Shown in pieces: positions 11,430 through 24,300 of a stretch of 64,000 bases of DNA. Numbering within the stretch: position 1 is the stretch's first letter; each line of letters begins with the position of its first letter. The stretch comes from Erodium maritimum. Taxonomy: Eukaryota > Streptophyta > Magnoliopsida > Geraniales > Geraniaceae. Location of the stretch: NCBI GenBank assembly GCA_963921825.1, contig OY997588.1, forward strand, positions 128,433,203-128,497,202, read 5' to 3'. Position numbers and translations under genes: made by a program. A model generated the notes under the pieces. That model did not search any database. It saw only the letters and a program-made list of their open reading frames with translations, and was not told the origin of the DNA.

Positions 11430-13024
11430 TTTTTGATAGATGATGATTTTATTAAAAGCTTTTCACCCCAAGGTGGGGAAAAAAGAGAGGACTTCCAAAA
11501 GCTATCCCAAACAACCTTCAAAGAGACTCTACCACAAATTGTTAGGAGAATCTTCTACAGAGCGAGAAAAACAACGAAGAAATGAAAGCAACATCCAAAT
11601 ACAAAAAACTACGAAAACTACGAAAAACTACAAAAGTCCTTTGAAACTTCACGAAGAAGTCAAGGATAGAACTGTGTCCATAGTCTCTGTCATTAGCATA
11701 GTCCATATATCGACGAAATGCCTCCAAACTTAATTTCTACACTGAGCTTCAAGTAACTCACTATCACTCAGACACCGTGAACGAGTTTTTACTCGAAAAA
11801 CCGGTTGAGGTTTTTTCGTTCTTTTCCCATTAGCCTTTACTGAATCAGGAGACCACACAGGGAAATCTTGATCAAAACCTGACCACACTACATGGCTTGG
11901 CGCAGGCCCAGTACCAACTTTAGGCTGAGCTGGCAACAAAGGTATGTCCCCCTTTAAACTTGAGCCTTTATGGCCCAGTTGAGGCCCAGAACCGAGAGGC
12001 CTTGATTGAGTTGGTTTTGCGTTCACCGGTTTATCAGGAGCAGAAAGAGAAACAGGCACCACAATCGCGACTTTGGCGAGAGAATTTCGCGCACCTCCAG
12101 CCAAATTCGATGATTGATTTAGAGCAGATCCTCTGTGATCCCCTTCCGGTACTTCGGATCGAGAATCTCGGTGGTAAACAACCAGAGATTTTGACAGATC
12201 CTCATCGGAGGACATCGTCGACGAGATCGCACCGGAGAGAAAGGGTCGCTACACCCAATCTGAGCTTCGATCGATACCACCGGTTTAAAAAATGCCAATT
12301 TGCTTCAAACCATTGAAGCTCGTAGAATCCGAGTTCTCTGAAGTGGTGGCCGGGTCTGTAACTCCAAGGTCTGCACAACGAGTCCGGGGAGATGGAGGCC
12401 AAGCCAGAGCCACCAAAAGCTTGAAGCCATTGATTTTATAACCGTTCAAACTCACCACTGCTTGGGAAGCTGCAGATTCACCCAAGAATGTGACGAACCC
12501 AAAAGATCGCCCACCTCTATTTGGCCGACGAGGAACTGTGCATACCTGAATGTCACCGTAAGTGACAAAGAAGTTCCTCACCCAGTCAACCGAGGTCCCA
12601 AGAGGTAGGTTACAGATAAAAATATGATAGGGAATCTCTGTACCACGAGCTTGTGGTGCTCTGTTTTTTGACTGGACTGCCTGAAAAGTGTCCCGCGGTT
12701 GTTGGACTTCCTGGTTGAAGCTAGAGTTTGCTGGTGAAGATTCGTTCATGAGCGCCTCCATCGGATTGGACTCCTGACCAGTGGTTTTATTCCGATCTTT
12801 ACCGGACCTAACATGATCATGCTTCATGACCGGACGACCAAAATTTCCAGAAACCTTGTCACTACCACAACCCTTCCTCTTTATAGCCTTCTTACCTCTT
12901 TTGTTTCTGATTGAAGCATCCTTTGCAGAACCTACAACTGATTTGTAGTATTCATCGTACAAGGAGATCAAAGTCGAACAAAAAGAGGAAAAGGAGAGGA
13001 GAGCAGGTCTCATGGCTCTGTGCC
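11430..13024 (-). mobile_element. RRM-type ORF1-only retroelement, family M, copy 1
   Basis: It is flanked by a 17-bp exact target-site duplication CCCAATTCCCAACTTTT (11413-11429 and 13025-13041). The minus-strand 3' end is TAATAAAATCATC...CTATCAAAAAAAA, with the A-tail next to the left duplication. It carries only an RNA-binding ORF1 and no endonuclease or reverse transcriptase. The two relatives at 34501-36187 and 57676-58586 have related C-terminal regions. Length is 1595 bp. The 5' end lies just before the first ATG, so it may be slightly 5'-truncated. Confidence 0.85.
11730..13013 (-). pseudogene. ORF1 protein with RNA recognition motif (frameshifted)
   Basis: The first frame (13013-12285, 242 codons) has a basic Lys/Arg-rich N-terminus, then an RRM with RNP2 IFICNLP and RNP1 RSFGFVTF and the helix/strand block AASQAVVSLNGYKINGFKL. 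It shifts phase near 12285; the C-terminal part continues in another frame (12215-11730), which is Ser/Pro-rich and ends in a basic SRCLSDSELLEAQ segment. RRM-bearing ORF1 proteins are known chaperone-like RNA-binding subunits of LINE particles. No CCHC knuckle is seen. RNA binding is supported by the motif; a role in retrotransposition is inferred from the insertion structure. Confidence 0.75.
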
Positions 13025-13360
13025 CCCAATTCCCAACTTTTAAGTCTTCTTCTGGAAAAGAAATCCAATAAACCTAATATTTCTAGACTCTCATTTATTT
13101 CCTTCTGAACTAAGACTTTTTAAATCATGTCTATGTAGTAAGTCCTCACTAGCATATTTTAACACCACATAGATGGAATTCCAAGCAACAAGCACACAAT
13201 CCCTGAACCTGGATAAATTTAGAAAGGATCTGGTTTTTTCGCTCCGAAATATAAGGGAGCTAAAAATTAGGGTTTTTTGTTTCTTCACGGAACGTGCAAA
13301 GGCGACGCTGGCTTCCTCAGTTCGGCGGTGTGTGGAGTGGCTTGTGGGCTGTCGGGGGCG

Positions 13361-14740
13361 ATGTCTCAGGAGCAATCGTAGGCCAGAGACCCTGGGATTG
13401 CTGAACTAGAGGAGTTAATTAGGGGAATTGCAATTGAAGACGAGGAGGAAGAAGTCTTCATCCCAGCGAGTGAACTGCTCAACGGCGGCGAGAGGTATAA
13501 GTATAGGCTCGCCGGGAAACTACTTACACACATGGGATTCAATAAAAATATTTTTAAGGAGATTTTGAGGAAGATATAAGACGAGCCAAACCTGAGAATT
13601 GAAGCTCTGGCTCCGTCGATTTTTGGGTTCTTCTTCCCATCTGAGAGAGCGAGACAGAGGGTGCTCGAATTGGAACCTTGGTGGTTCAATAAATCAATCC
13701 TCCTCTTAAAACCCTATGATACTAATTAGAAACTAGAAAGCTTGGAGTTTGATGCACTGTGGGTTCAAATGACACATCTTCCTTTTGTTGCCAGAACTGA
13801 ATCAGTGGGAAAGCGAATTGGGAATATGTTGGGGCAATTTTTGGAAGCTGACTGCAATGCTGATAGACATGCTAAGGATGAGTTCTTGCGAGTCAGAATC
13901 CGTTGGGACATAAACAATCCACTGAGAAGACGAGCAAAGGTCAGGTTGGGAGATGATGGGAGGCTACCTGGGTAAGGTTAAGGTATGAACAAATGCAAGA
14001 CTTTTGTTACTGTTGTGCTCGGATTAGCCACACTATTACTGAATGTGAATTTATCAAAGTTGGAAAGGAGCCAGAGGTATTACCATTTGCGGATTTTATG
14101 AGAGCTAGTGCACTGGTAAAACGCATGAGCCAGGCTAAGGTGGGTGTAGTCGGGCAAGGACAGAAAAGTTTTGGGATGGGTGATGCTAGTTCTTGGAGGA
14201 CCACTTCCCCGGGCTGATCATTAGGTGAATGGAGGAGAAGAGATGGGTTAAATGATTTTTCTGGCGGGTCTGCATCTGGTCGGAGGAAGGTTCAGGGTAC
14301 GGTACCAATTGAAGAGGAGGATGTGGACATTGTTTCATCCTAATCAATTAGAATTGGACCAGGGGCGGTAATCAAGCCTGTGGGGGTTAGTAATTCTGAC
14401 AATCAAAGGGTAGACCTGAATAGCGTTCCGGTGGAAGGTTTGGGTTCAGAGGCTAAAGGGGTTCAAAATGACAATGAGAACAAAAGTGCAGGTTCTGATG
14501 CAATGGAAGTAGATCGTGTAAGTGGACCTCGGAGGTTTAGAAGGAGGGAAAGAACCAGGGCGAGCCTTTCTGGTAGCAGCTCGGCCCTGGGAAATGGTAG
14601 TGCTACGAATTTGGGGAAGAGGAGATGTAATTCCGGCGAGCAGACAATGGATTTTGGAACCAATTTGGTTCCTGATTCACAAGACATGGAACCAATGGAA
14701 TTGGTGAGGGTTGCTAAGCAGCCCCGCCTACCCCAATGAT
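13361..14740 (+). pseudogene. LINE A ORF1 (DUF4283 and CCHC zinc knuckle), decayed
   Basis: An ATG at 13361 opens a frame with an early TAG at 13379 and later stops. Readable blocks are YKYRLAGKLLTHMGFNKNIF, IEALAPSIFGFFFP and LEFDALWVQMTHLPF, then GKRIGNMLGQFLEAD and the strand FLRVRIRWDINNPLRRRAKV. This is the DUF4283 region of plant L1-type ORF1 proteins. A CCHC knuckle CYCCARISHTITEC follows at about 14005-14046, then a Ser/Gly/Glu-rich tail to about 14739. Multiple stops and phase changes show it is not functional. Confidence 0.85.
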
Positions 14741-17700
14741 TCTCATGGCGTGGAAGTGCCGGGGGCTTGGGACCCTTGGGCGACACAGTTCCTGATTGAG
14801 TTGGTAACTCAAGAAACCCGAGGTACTTTTTTTATTATAAACCATGTGTAGGAAGTTTTATATTGATAACTTGAAGGTTAGTTTGGGATTGGAGGGGGCA
14901 TTTTGTGTTGAAGGAACATGAAATAAAGGAGGTTTGGCAATGTTCTGGAGAAATAAGGAGGACGGGACGTTGACAACCTTTTCTCAAAATCACATTGATA
15001 TGGAGATAAAGAATAATGAAGGTAGAATTTTTAGAGTAACAGGAATGTATGGCGAGCCCCGACGAGATAAGAGATGTGAGACGTGGAACCTAATCAGGCG
15101 ACTTCATAGTCAGTCGAGGTTGTTGGGCACTATTGGGGGACTTAAATAATACATTATCAGGTGATGATATGAGAGGTGGTACACCATACCCTAGAAATTT
15201 ATTACACGGTTTCAGGGAGGTGTTGGATAAAGTGGGGTTAAAGGACTTGGATATCGGAGGGTATCGATTTACTTGGGAATCCAAAAGAAACGAACCTGGG
15301 AGGATTGAGGTTCAATTAGACAGATGCTTGGTCAATAGAGGTTGGGTAAAAGTGTACCTGTATTCTAGACTGGTTCATGGGGGGCTATCTACCTCAGATC
15401 ACGCCCCAAATCTGATGTTTGCATTTCGCGAGCAGTTTATGCGGGATGAACGTCGATTCAGGTTTGAGGAATCATGGTGCAGAAAGTCATTATGCGAGGA
15501 AGTAGTACGAGAAGCTTGGGGAAATGAAGTGGACCCGGATATTGGGGTCCGACTTGCCCGGGCAGCGGAGAAAATATAGAGATGGGCCATGGGTTCACCA
15601 GACCAATTAAACAAGCATATCAAGGTCTGTAGAGATGAAATGAATAGACTCAGAAGGAGATGGGACAAGCGTAGTGGGGAACGAGTATGTGAATTACGCC
15701 ATGAGCTGACCGGTTTGTTATTGCAGCGTGATGACCTGTGGAAACAGAGGGCGAAGCAACATTGGCACAAAGAGGGTGATAGAAACAACAAGTATTTTAT
15801 GGCGAAAGCTTCGGGTAGGAGGAGGAGAAACCGGGTTAATAGTTTGTTGGATGATCAGGGAGCTTGTAGAGGATGGGAGTCGGGTTTAGAGGAGATGATT
15901 CAATCCTATTTTACACAATTGTTCACTAAGGAAAATCGGGGAGTTGATGAGGTGAGTAAACTTGTCTATTACTCAGGAACAAAATGACTATTTGATCCGG
16001 CCAGTCAACAGGGAGGATGTCAGGAGTTCTTTATTAAGTATGTTACCATTGAAAGCCCCAGGACCTGATGGATTCAATCCAGGGTTTTTTCAATGGTTCT
16101 GGCCGATTGTAGGTGATAGCCTGGTTCGGCTAGTGGAGGGATTTTTTGATTCCGGGAAATTACCTTCGAATCTGAATGATATAAATATTGTGATGATACC
16201 GAAGAAGAGAAGGCCGGACATGATGTATGAATTCAGGCCCATTGCCCTCTGTAATGTGGTGTACAAGGTAATTACAAAGGTGATGGTCCTGAGGATGAAG
16301 GAGTGTATGCAGCAGGTTATTTCAGACTCGCAGAGCGCTTTTTCTCCAAGGGCGCCTAATCACTGATAATATTATTATATCAGGGGAAGTGTTGCACACA
16401 CATAGGAATATGCGGAATGGGAAACGTGGAAGAATGGCACTCAAGGTCGACATGAGAAAAGCTTATGACCGAGTGGATTGGGATTTTCTGGAGAAGGTTC
16501 TACGTAACATGGGATTTTGTGATCGGTGGGGGGAATTATTGATGGAGTGGGTACATACTTTGAAGTTGTGGGTCACGACTGATGGGAGAAGGGTCGGACC
16601 AATAGTACCGGGAAGAGGGATCTTGCAAGGGGACCCTTTATCCCCATACCTGTTTGTTGCATGTGTTGAAGGTCTATCGAGATTGATAAAAAATTATGAG
16701 GAGAGAAGACAAGTGCATGGGCACAAGGTGACACGTTATGCACCATCAATTTCCCACTTGTTTTTTTTTTTTGCAGATGATAGCTTCATGTTTGGGAGTG
16801 CGGCGGTGGTTGAGGCGTTGAGGTGGAAAGAGTTGCTGGGGTTGTATGAACAAACATCAGGGCAACAGATAAATGTGCAGAAATCCTCTATATCTTTTAG
16901 CCCAAATGTTAAGGAAGAAGAGGGAGAAAGTATAGTGCAGGTGTTGGAAATGAATTAGGTGGAGGATGTTGGAACCTACTTGGGGTTACCTGCTGTCATA
17001 GGGCGAAGCAGGTACAAAGCTTTCAAGTTCCTAAAAGAGAGGATCCAACGCAGACTGGGTAGATGAGACGAAATACTTCTTAGTAAAGCTGGCTAAGAGG
17101 TATTGCTAAAGGTCGTTATCCAAGCGATCCCGACTTATACAATGAGTGTGTATTTATTACCTAGTACCTTGATTCAGGAAATGGATGTAGTAATGAATAA
17201 GTTCTGGTGGAGTCACAACCAGCAAATAGGGCAAGGAATTAAATGGAGAAGTTGGAGTTCTTTATGTGATCACAAGAGATGTGGTGGACTTAGCTTCAAG
17301 CACTTGCATGATTTTAACCTTGCTCTTTTGTGGAAACAAGGGTGGAGACTTATGCAACACCCGGGGAGTCTGGTAGCCCAGGTTCTAAAGGCGAAATATT
17401 TCCCGCTCACAAATTTTATTAATGCAAGGATACCAGATGGAGCTAGTCAGATTTGGAGAAGTATTATGGAAGCACAAAATCTGATTCGTGGGGGTTTGAG
17501 GAAACAAATTGGATCGGGGGAGGATACAAGGGTAACCCGAGACCCGTGGTTACTCACGAGTTCGGGGATGGTGACGAAGGCGCCTAGACAGGCAGAGGAG
17601 TGGCGGGTCAACCGCCTAATGATGCCGGGGAAGAGAGAATGGAATATAGAGCTAATTCATGCTCTTTTCTAACCCGAGGAGGCGACTAATATTTGTAGTA

Positions 17701-18704
17701 TTCCCCTTAGTTGTAGAGCAGTGCATGACGTCTGGTATTGGAGTGGAGCCCGGGATGAGCGTTACTCAGTCAGACATGTATACAGGGAGCTTCAGGCATA
17801 AAGAAGTAATTGGGTGTATGGTGGAACAGAATCTTTTTGGAGGGATGTTTAGAGGTTAAAACTCCCTCCTAAAGTTCAACATTTTATTTGGCGAGGGGCT
17901 TCGGAAGTGTTACATGTGGCCTTCAATCTTAGGCAGAAGAGAGTGAATGTTCCAGCAAGATGTCTTCACTGCGAAGAGGAGGAGACATGTGTGCATGTGC
18001 TTTTTTCTTGTATTAAAGCAGTTGAAGTATAGAGCAAGGTGCCGGATATCCAGATAGGGGTGGAATATTCGGTTATGGAGAGTCTGATATTAAGTTGGGG
18101 CGGTGTGGATTCGGAAAAGGCTGTTTTTTAGCAGTTGTTTGTTGGGAAATATGGAGAGCTCGGAACAAAAGGGTATGGGATGGGAAGGTGAGTTCGGGGG
18201 AGGTTATCATGCGATGTGCTTCCAACTTTTATGCCGGGTGGAATGAGGCTCAAGCAACCGATGTTACAGCGAGAAGAGGAGCAATAGGGTCTCGGGTCAA
18301 GTGGCAATGTCCACCTTTGGGGTATTGGAAGGTGAATGTGGACGGGGCCACTGGTGGAGGGGATGGAGGAGGTGGGGGAATTGTTTGCAGGGTAGAAATG
18401 TTGTTTATTACCTGGGATTAGAGACCCTGAAATAGTTGAGACTCTTACATTGAGAGAGGCTTTGACGTGGATAAGAGACAAATGTTGGGAACAGGGGATT
18501 GTGGAGACTGCCTGCCTTAATGTGGTGCTGGCAGTTTCTAATTTGGAGCAAATATTTGATCCGATTGGAGGAATAATTGATGATTGTAAACATCTTGTGC
18601 AGGAGATTCTGGGCTTTCGAGTTGGGTACATTTGACGCGAGGGAGACAAAATGGTTCACGAGTTGGCCTTCTCCTCTTTACCGAGAAGGCCACAATCGTG
18701 GCTT
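14736..18704 (+). pseudogene. LINE A ORF2: endonuclease, reverse transcriptase, RNase H (decayed)
   Basis: ORF2 overlaps the end of ORF1. The apurinic-type endonuclease starts MILMAWKCRGLG at 14736 and continues through LNNTLSGDDMRGG and STSDHAPNL to about 15580. The reverse transcriptase spans about 15960-16960: LKAPGPDGFNPGFFQ, FRPIALCNVVYK, KVDMRKAYDRVDWDFLE, GILQGDPLSPYLFV and the active site FFFADDSFMFG. Linker and zinc-binding segments follow (FIWRGASEVLH, CLHCEEEETCVHVLFSC at about 17880-18010), then RNase H from about 18320 with YWKVNVDGATGG. At least seven separate frames are needed to read it. RNase H is interrupted at about 18704 by retroposon B and seems to resume at 20797. The 3' end was not found. 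Confidence 0.85.
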
Positions 18705-18717
18705 AACTTTAGCCTTC

Positions 18718-20783
18718 AGAAATAACATCCCAACCTATACCCTATTTTCCTCTGACTTGAAAAGTGTGCCTCTTCTTCTTGTAACCTAGCTCGCCAGCCG
18801 CCTCCCTTTTCCCTCGCCGGCGACGGCCATGGTCACCACGACTGTGGCTGTTGCCGGCGAGGTTCTCCCTTCTACTTACTGCTCCTCCCTCCCGTTTATC
18901 CAAATATCTCTCTCCCCCACTTTGACTTCGCCCTTATGCATCCTCCTCAGCAGATCGGAGAAGACGTGGTTCGTGGCTCGTGGCTCGCCGGCGTGTTTGG
19001 GAGCCGGCCTGTTCTGGCGTCGTCTCGGGTAGGTCCGTTCTCTGCAGCTCCTGCTCGTCCTCCAGGCGTTCCTGTTCCGTCAGATCTAGCTCGCAAGAGC
19101 TCGTGGTCAGCTCCGGCAAGTGGCAGTGGTGATTCCGGCCTCGTTTCTGGTCAGCGAGGGTTGCTGCTCCGGTGGTGTCGTCATTTCTGGTCGACGTCTT
19201 CAGCTTCGCAGGGGCGGCAGGCTTTGCCAGACTCGGTTCCGGGTAGGGTCCAGCGTGGTGGGCAGCGGGTCGGGCGGGCGGGTTGTGGGTCGGGCGAGGT
19301 GGGCTGTGGGTTGGCTTCTGGGTTGAAGTGTTACTGGACTGGGCTTTGTAACCGGTTTGGGCTTATCCTCTGTTGGGTCGGGTCAGCAGATCCGGTTCGG
19401 TTGGGTCGGGTCAGGCGCTCCAGTTCAGTTGGTCCGGGTCAGGTATCATTTCTGTTGGGCTGGTCAGTTTTTCGTCCTAGTTCTGTTATGGGTTTGGGTC
19501 GGGCCTTTCCACCCTCTCTTGGTGCGACTTGGGCCGGACATTTCCTCCCTCTCTTGGTGCGTTTTCTGGTTTGGGGAAGCCCGTCTGCGTTCGCTGTTTC
19601 AGGGCTCCGCATTTTTCTACTGTGTGGTTGATGGCTGCTGTTGGTATGTGCGGAATCAGTTTCTTTTCAGCTTCGAGAGTTGGGTTTGTTTCAGACTTGA
19701 GTGGGAGGTCTTTCTCCATCTTGGTGAAGATTGGCCAGGTCGTTTCTTCACCTTTCTCCTGTTTTGCTGTGATGTTGGGGCTGGTTGGTAAAGTTTGGGT
19801 TGCTCGTGGGAGGCTTTCCTTTTTAGGGATTGTGGCGGCTCACCTTTATCTTCTGCCCGTTGGTAAGGCATTCGGCTTCGTATTGGTCTTTCTTTGCGCC
19901 ATTTCTTCTGGTACCTTGAGGAATTCCTGTTGGTTCTATAGTCGGTACTTATGCTTGGTAGAAATACCGGTCCTATCCGTCGAGTGTTTTGGTGTTGGCC
20001 TGAACTTAGGATGGACTGAGCGTACTAGTCTATGGTTTCAGGTTCTTTGGGATGACCTTTGAGGGCTTCTCTTTCTCTTCGCTTTGTCTGGTTAGATTGC
20101 TCCCCCTGTTTTTCTTGCTTTTCTTTGCGTTTTGGCTTCGCTTCCTCTCGATCCCGATGTGGGTCGAGCTCGTCGGTTCATAGGTGTTGGCCGCCGACGA
20201 GTTCATCGGGCATTGTTTGTACTCCTCAGAAGCCTCCCGCTTGGTTTAGTAAGGTCAATTGGGTTTGTGAGTTGTTTCTTTTCCTGCTTGGCGTGGATTA
20301 AGAGTTCAGAAGGTTGTTGTCATAGGCCCCTGGAACTTCCTTTTCTTCGAGCTTCATGATGGTTGATTCTGGGTAGTTTAGACCCTCTTCATCTCTGGGC
20401 TTCTTGGATGACCCTTTCATTTGGTGTTTGTTAGATTCAGGGTCTGTGTACCCCTTCAGTTTTTGAGTTTGTTATCTTCAGGGTCTGCGTACCCATGCTC
20501 GGTTGGTGGTTGTTTCCTTCAGGGTCTGCGTACCCATCCACCTCAGGGTCTGCGTACCCATCCACCTCAGGGTCTGCGTATCCATCCTCTTCAGAGTCTG
20601 CGTAACCTTCCACTTTAGGGTCTGCGTACCCATTCATTTTGGTTGTTGACCTCCTTCATGTTTGACGTACTCCTTCATGAAAAGTCTCTGTAGCTAGAGG
20701 CTTTCTGTCCTCCCATTTTAATCTTTGGAATGAGAGAGATTTATATACTGTTTTGCTGATCAAAATAATAAATAATAAAAAAA
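18718..20783 (+). mobile_element. Non-coding retroposon, family R, copy B
   Basis: The element is bounded by the 13-bp duplication AACTTTAGCCTTC (18705-18717 and 20784-20796) and an A-rich tail CTGATCAAAATAATAAATAA. It starts with a segment containing CTCTGACTTGAAAA and a GACGGCC...GTTGCCGGCGAGG block shared with copies A and C. A long stretch of GGGTCGGGT/GGGCCGG-type sequence follows, then a seven-unit minisatellite near the 3' end. An open frame of 231 codons (18936-19631) is rich in Arg/Ser/Gly and looks like a by-product of composition. It sits inside the RNase H of LINE A, so it is younger than LINE A. Confidence 0.75.
20447..20640 (+). repeat. Minisatellite with near-palindromic GGGTCTGCGTACCC units
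   Basis: Seven units of GGGTCTGCGTACCC or one-to-two-base variants, mostly spaced about 24 bp, with linkers such as ATCCACCTCA. The core reads almost the same on the other strand (GGGTACGCAGACCC). The same motif is repeated in retroposon C at 33590-33865. Confidence 0.9.
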
Positions 20784-20796
20784 AACTTTAGCCTTC

Positions 20797-21318
20797 TTCA
20801 AATAGAAGGTAATGTGTATTGTTCGACTCTTAATAATATGGTGGTGTTTCTGGCGGATCGGGTGATCTACAAATCCTCCAACTTGGATTTAAATCTGTTC
20901 ACATAGATGTGGATATAAAAATTAATGATATGTAGTCCGACCTGACATTTATGAATGTGTACTAAACAAGTCTTGGGTCGGACGGATCCATAAATGAGTC
21001 GGATTTCTGGGTCATTTTGCAGACTCCTAATCGTGTCGACCAACTAATGGTAAGCATTTTATTTTAATCAATGTTTATAGTTTTAATGGGCTCGTATAGA
21101 TGTGTTTGATTTAATTAATGTTGTATAGAATTGTCGAAGCCAATTTGGTATACTTATTTTCAAATGTACACAACTCTCGTTTTGTCTCAGGATGGATGAT
21201 GACAAAACTGGGTTGTAATAATAGAGACGTAAAAAAAGATTGATGTCTTTGTATTCTCTGCTGGATGACGAGCCGCCTGTAAGATACACTACACAGAACA
21301 ATAATATTTGGTACTCTT
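20797..21318. other. LINE A remnant and unassigned sequence
   Basis: The first ~60 bp seem to continue LINE A beyond retroposon B. The rest is AT-rich with no recognised gene. LINE B is inserted at its right edge. Confidence 0.35.
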
Positions 21319-21330
21319 AAATCCAAGAGT

Positions 21331-24300
21331 ATCATGTTGTTTACAAACAAAAAAAGTGTGCTCTCTCTAGAACTTTAGGGTTTCCTTCCATAGCTTCAAG
21401 GGATGCAGACCACCATCGCCGTTCAGTATTGATCGACGTGGTTTTCGAATTCATCTCTTGCTCGCCGCGGTTGTCCCGTCTCCTGTTTCAGCAGCGCCGC
21501 TGCCATTGCAGTACAACTTCCAGACCATTTGGTTCGCCTCCCCCGATCACCCTTTGTGCAACGGCGGCCTCACACTCGCTCCGTCGGCCTCTCCCAGCAC
21601 CGCTGATCGCCGCCTGTCAGCTCACCGCCGATTTGGCCTACGACCAGCAAGGTATACCGCTCCCCTTCCGTGCTCTTGATATCATTTTTGATATAGTATC
21701 CGTCTGCCCTAGCTTTGCTTCTCGTTTTGTTGCGACTGCTTCATTTCTCGTTTTGTTTGGTTCTCTGTGTATTACCATCGCCGTGCTATGCCGACCTTCC
21801 TTGCTTGGAATTGTCGTGGCTTGGGGGCGGACCATAACCGTCAACTCAAGGACTTGGTTGGTCGCCTCAAACCGGACATTGTTTCCCTGACGGAAACACG
21901 TCATGTGGAATCCCAGAACTCTAGATCAAGGCTGGCCATTCTCCGTAGAGCTTTGAGCTTCCATGGGGGTACAGGAATACCAGGAGTGATCCAACCGGTA
22001 GGGCCTGGGACTAGTGCGCCACCGAACAAAGGTGGGGTCACCCTACTTTGGTCGGATAGATGTGCATTGGATTTACTCTCGGTCCACCAGTCACATATTG
22101 GTATTATTATATGGTTCAACTAGGAACTGCCTATGCGTTTTACCGGGATTTATGGGGAATCGGCTAGGGAGCATCGATACAGGACTTGGGACCTACTACG
22201 TCATCTGGCTACGGTTCCGACTCCGACAGAATGGGTATTAATGGGTGATTTCAACGGTATCCTTCGCCCTTCAGATAAAAATGGGGGGTAACGCATACCC
22301 CATAGGACTCATGCAGGGGTTTCAAAATTCCATTACTAACATCGGGGTGGAGGAATTACCACTACAAGGGTATCAATTCACTTGGACAAGGGGACAAGAT
22401 TCGGAGACTAGACTGGAAATTCAACTTGACAACACCTTCATATCACCACAAGAAAAGGCTAGGAATCGTGGTGCTTCTCTGCAAAATCAGGGTTTCTCGA
22501 CGTCAGATCACATGCTTATCTTTCTTAAACTTTAAAGGGAAACTCCAGAACGACGACATCGGCAGTTCCGGTTTGAGAATGCCTGGCTGGAGCATCCAGA
22601 ATGGGATACCCTAGTCCAAAATGAATGGGGTAGACCGGGGGATCGCCACATCAAGCACCACATCAAAGATATCGGTACATCCCTAGATGAGTGGGGCCAG
22701 ACTGTGTTTCGGGACAACATCAACCAAATTCGTTCCCTCCAATGAAAACTGGCTGAACTGAATGGTCGAACCGACAGACAAGGCATCAGACTCAGACTGG
22801 CAATTCAGAAACAGTACAATTGAGCTTTGGCCAAACAGGAGGAGTTCTGGCGTCAACGAGCAAAACAACATTGGTTGGGAGAAGGAGATAGGAATACAAA
22901 AAATTTCCAGCGGTCGGCCACGAAAAGGCAGACGAGGAACAAAATCTAATCTCTGATTAATGATGAGGGAGTGGAACTGCAATGGCATACGAGAACGAGG
23001 GAACTAGTGCTGGACTATTTCACAAAAATCTTCACTATGGGAGATATTGAGGACTACGACCTTCCCATGTTAGTTCCTCATATGATATCCTCTGAGCAGA
23101 ACCTACGGTTGATGAAACGAGTGTCGGAATCTAAGGTTCGTAAGGCAGTCTTCCAAATGGGCACGTCTAAGTCCCCAGGTCCAGATGGTCTTAACCCGAA
23201 ATTCTTCCAACACTACTGGGATACTCTCCGTCCTGAGGTTATTGAATTCGTCCGCTCGGCAGTGGCAACCGGCAATATTGATTATGATATGAACAAGACT
23301 ACCCTCGTTCTGATCCCGAAAAAGACGGTGGCTAGGAAAATTGCGAATCTTCGACCCATAACCCTTTGCAATGTCATCTTCAAAATCTTGTCCAAAGTTC
23401 TAGCCAACGACTTAAACCACTCCTGGATCCCATTATCTCCACTAATCAGTGAGCCTTTGTCCCAGGTCATCACATACAGGACGACGTCTTTATATCATAT
23501 GAGATTATCCACTCATTCAGACGCCAGTCCCAGGGTCAGATAGGCTATATGGGTCTAAAGCTGGACATGAGCAAGGCCTACGACAGGGTGGAGTGGTGTT
23601 CCTGCTGTCCATGATGGGTGCTTTTGGCTTCGATATAGGCTGGAGATCTCTGGTACTTGCCTGCATGCGGTCCATCCAGTACACAGTTAGTTCAGATGGC
23701 AAGAATACCGCCCCTTTCACAGCTGGACGGGGGATTCGTCAAGGAGACCCGTTGTCCCCCTACCTCTATCTTTTCTGTACGGAAGGTCTATCCCGAATGC
23801 TCAATCAAGCTGAAAGGAATGGGAATCTACATGGGGTATCAGTTGCTAGGGGGGGCCCTGGTTGTGTCTCACATTTTTTTTGCAGATGACTGTTATATTT
23901 TCTGCAGGGCTGATAGGAAAGAAGCTGAACAAGTCCATCAAATCCTGAACTCTTTCGGCCAAATTTCGGGACAGGTAGTCAACAAGGCCAAGTCCTCGAT
24001 ATTCTTTAGTACCAATACTTCGCAAGCAGATCTGGCAGCTTGTTGTGGCATTCTAGGCATTCAGAAGATTTTTGGTCCTTCCATGTATTTGGGGGTCCCA
24101 AACATGCTGGGTAGACGCAAAGTACAGAGACTCCAGTTCTTTGCAATCAGTTAGTAACAAAAAGAGGTGATGATTCGATCAAGGCTTCAGGCCATGCAGA
24201 TATATGCAATGAGCGTATTCCTACTGCCTCGGGAATCCATAAATAAGATCCATGTTGCACTAGCAAGGTATTGGTGGACGGGGACTCCCTGGGAAAACAA

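Noticed and set aside
18936..20062. 231- and 177-codon frames in retroposon B as possible genes
   Set aside because: Low-complexity GT/GC-rich sequence with overlapping frames; homologous copies A and C do not preserve either frame.
20447..20640. CRISPR-like regularly spaced repeats in retroposon B
   Set aside because: The ~24-bp period, near-identical short linkers and location inside a retroposon make this a minisatellite.
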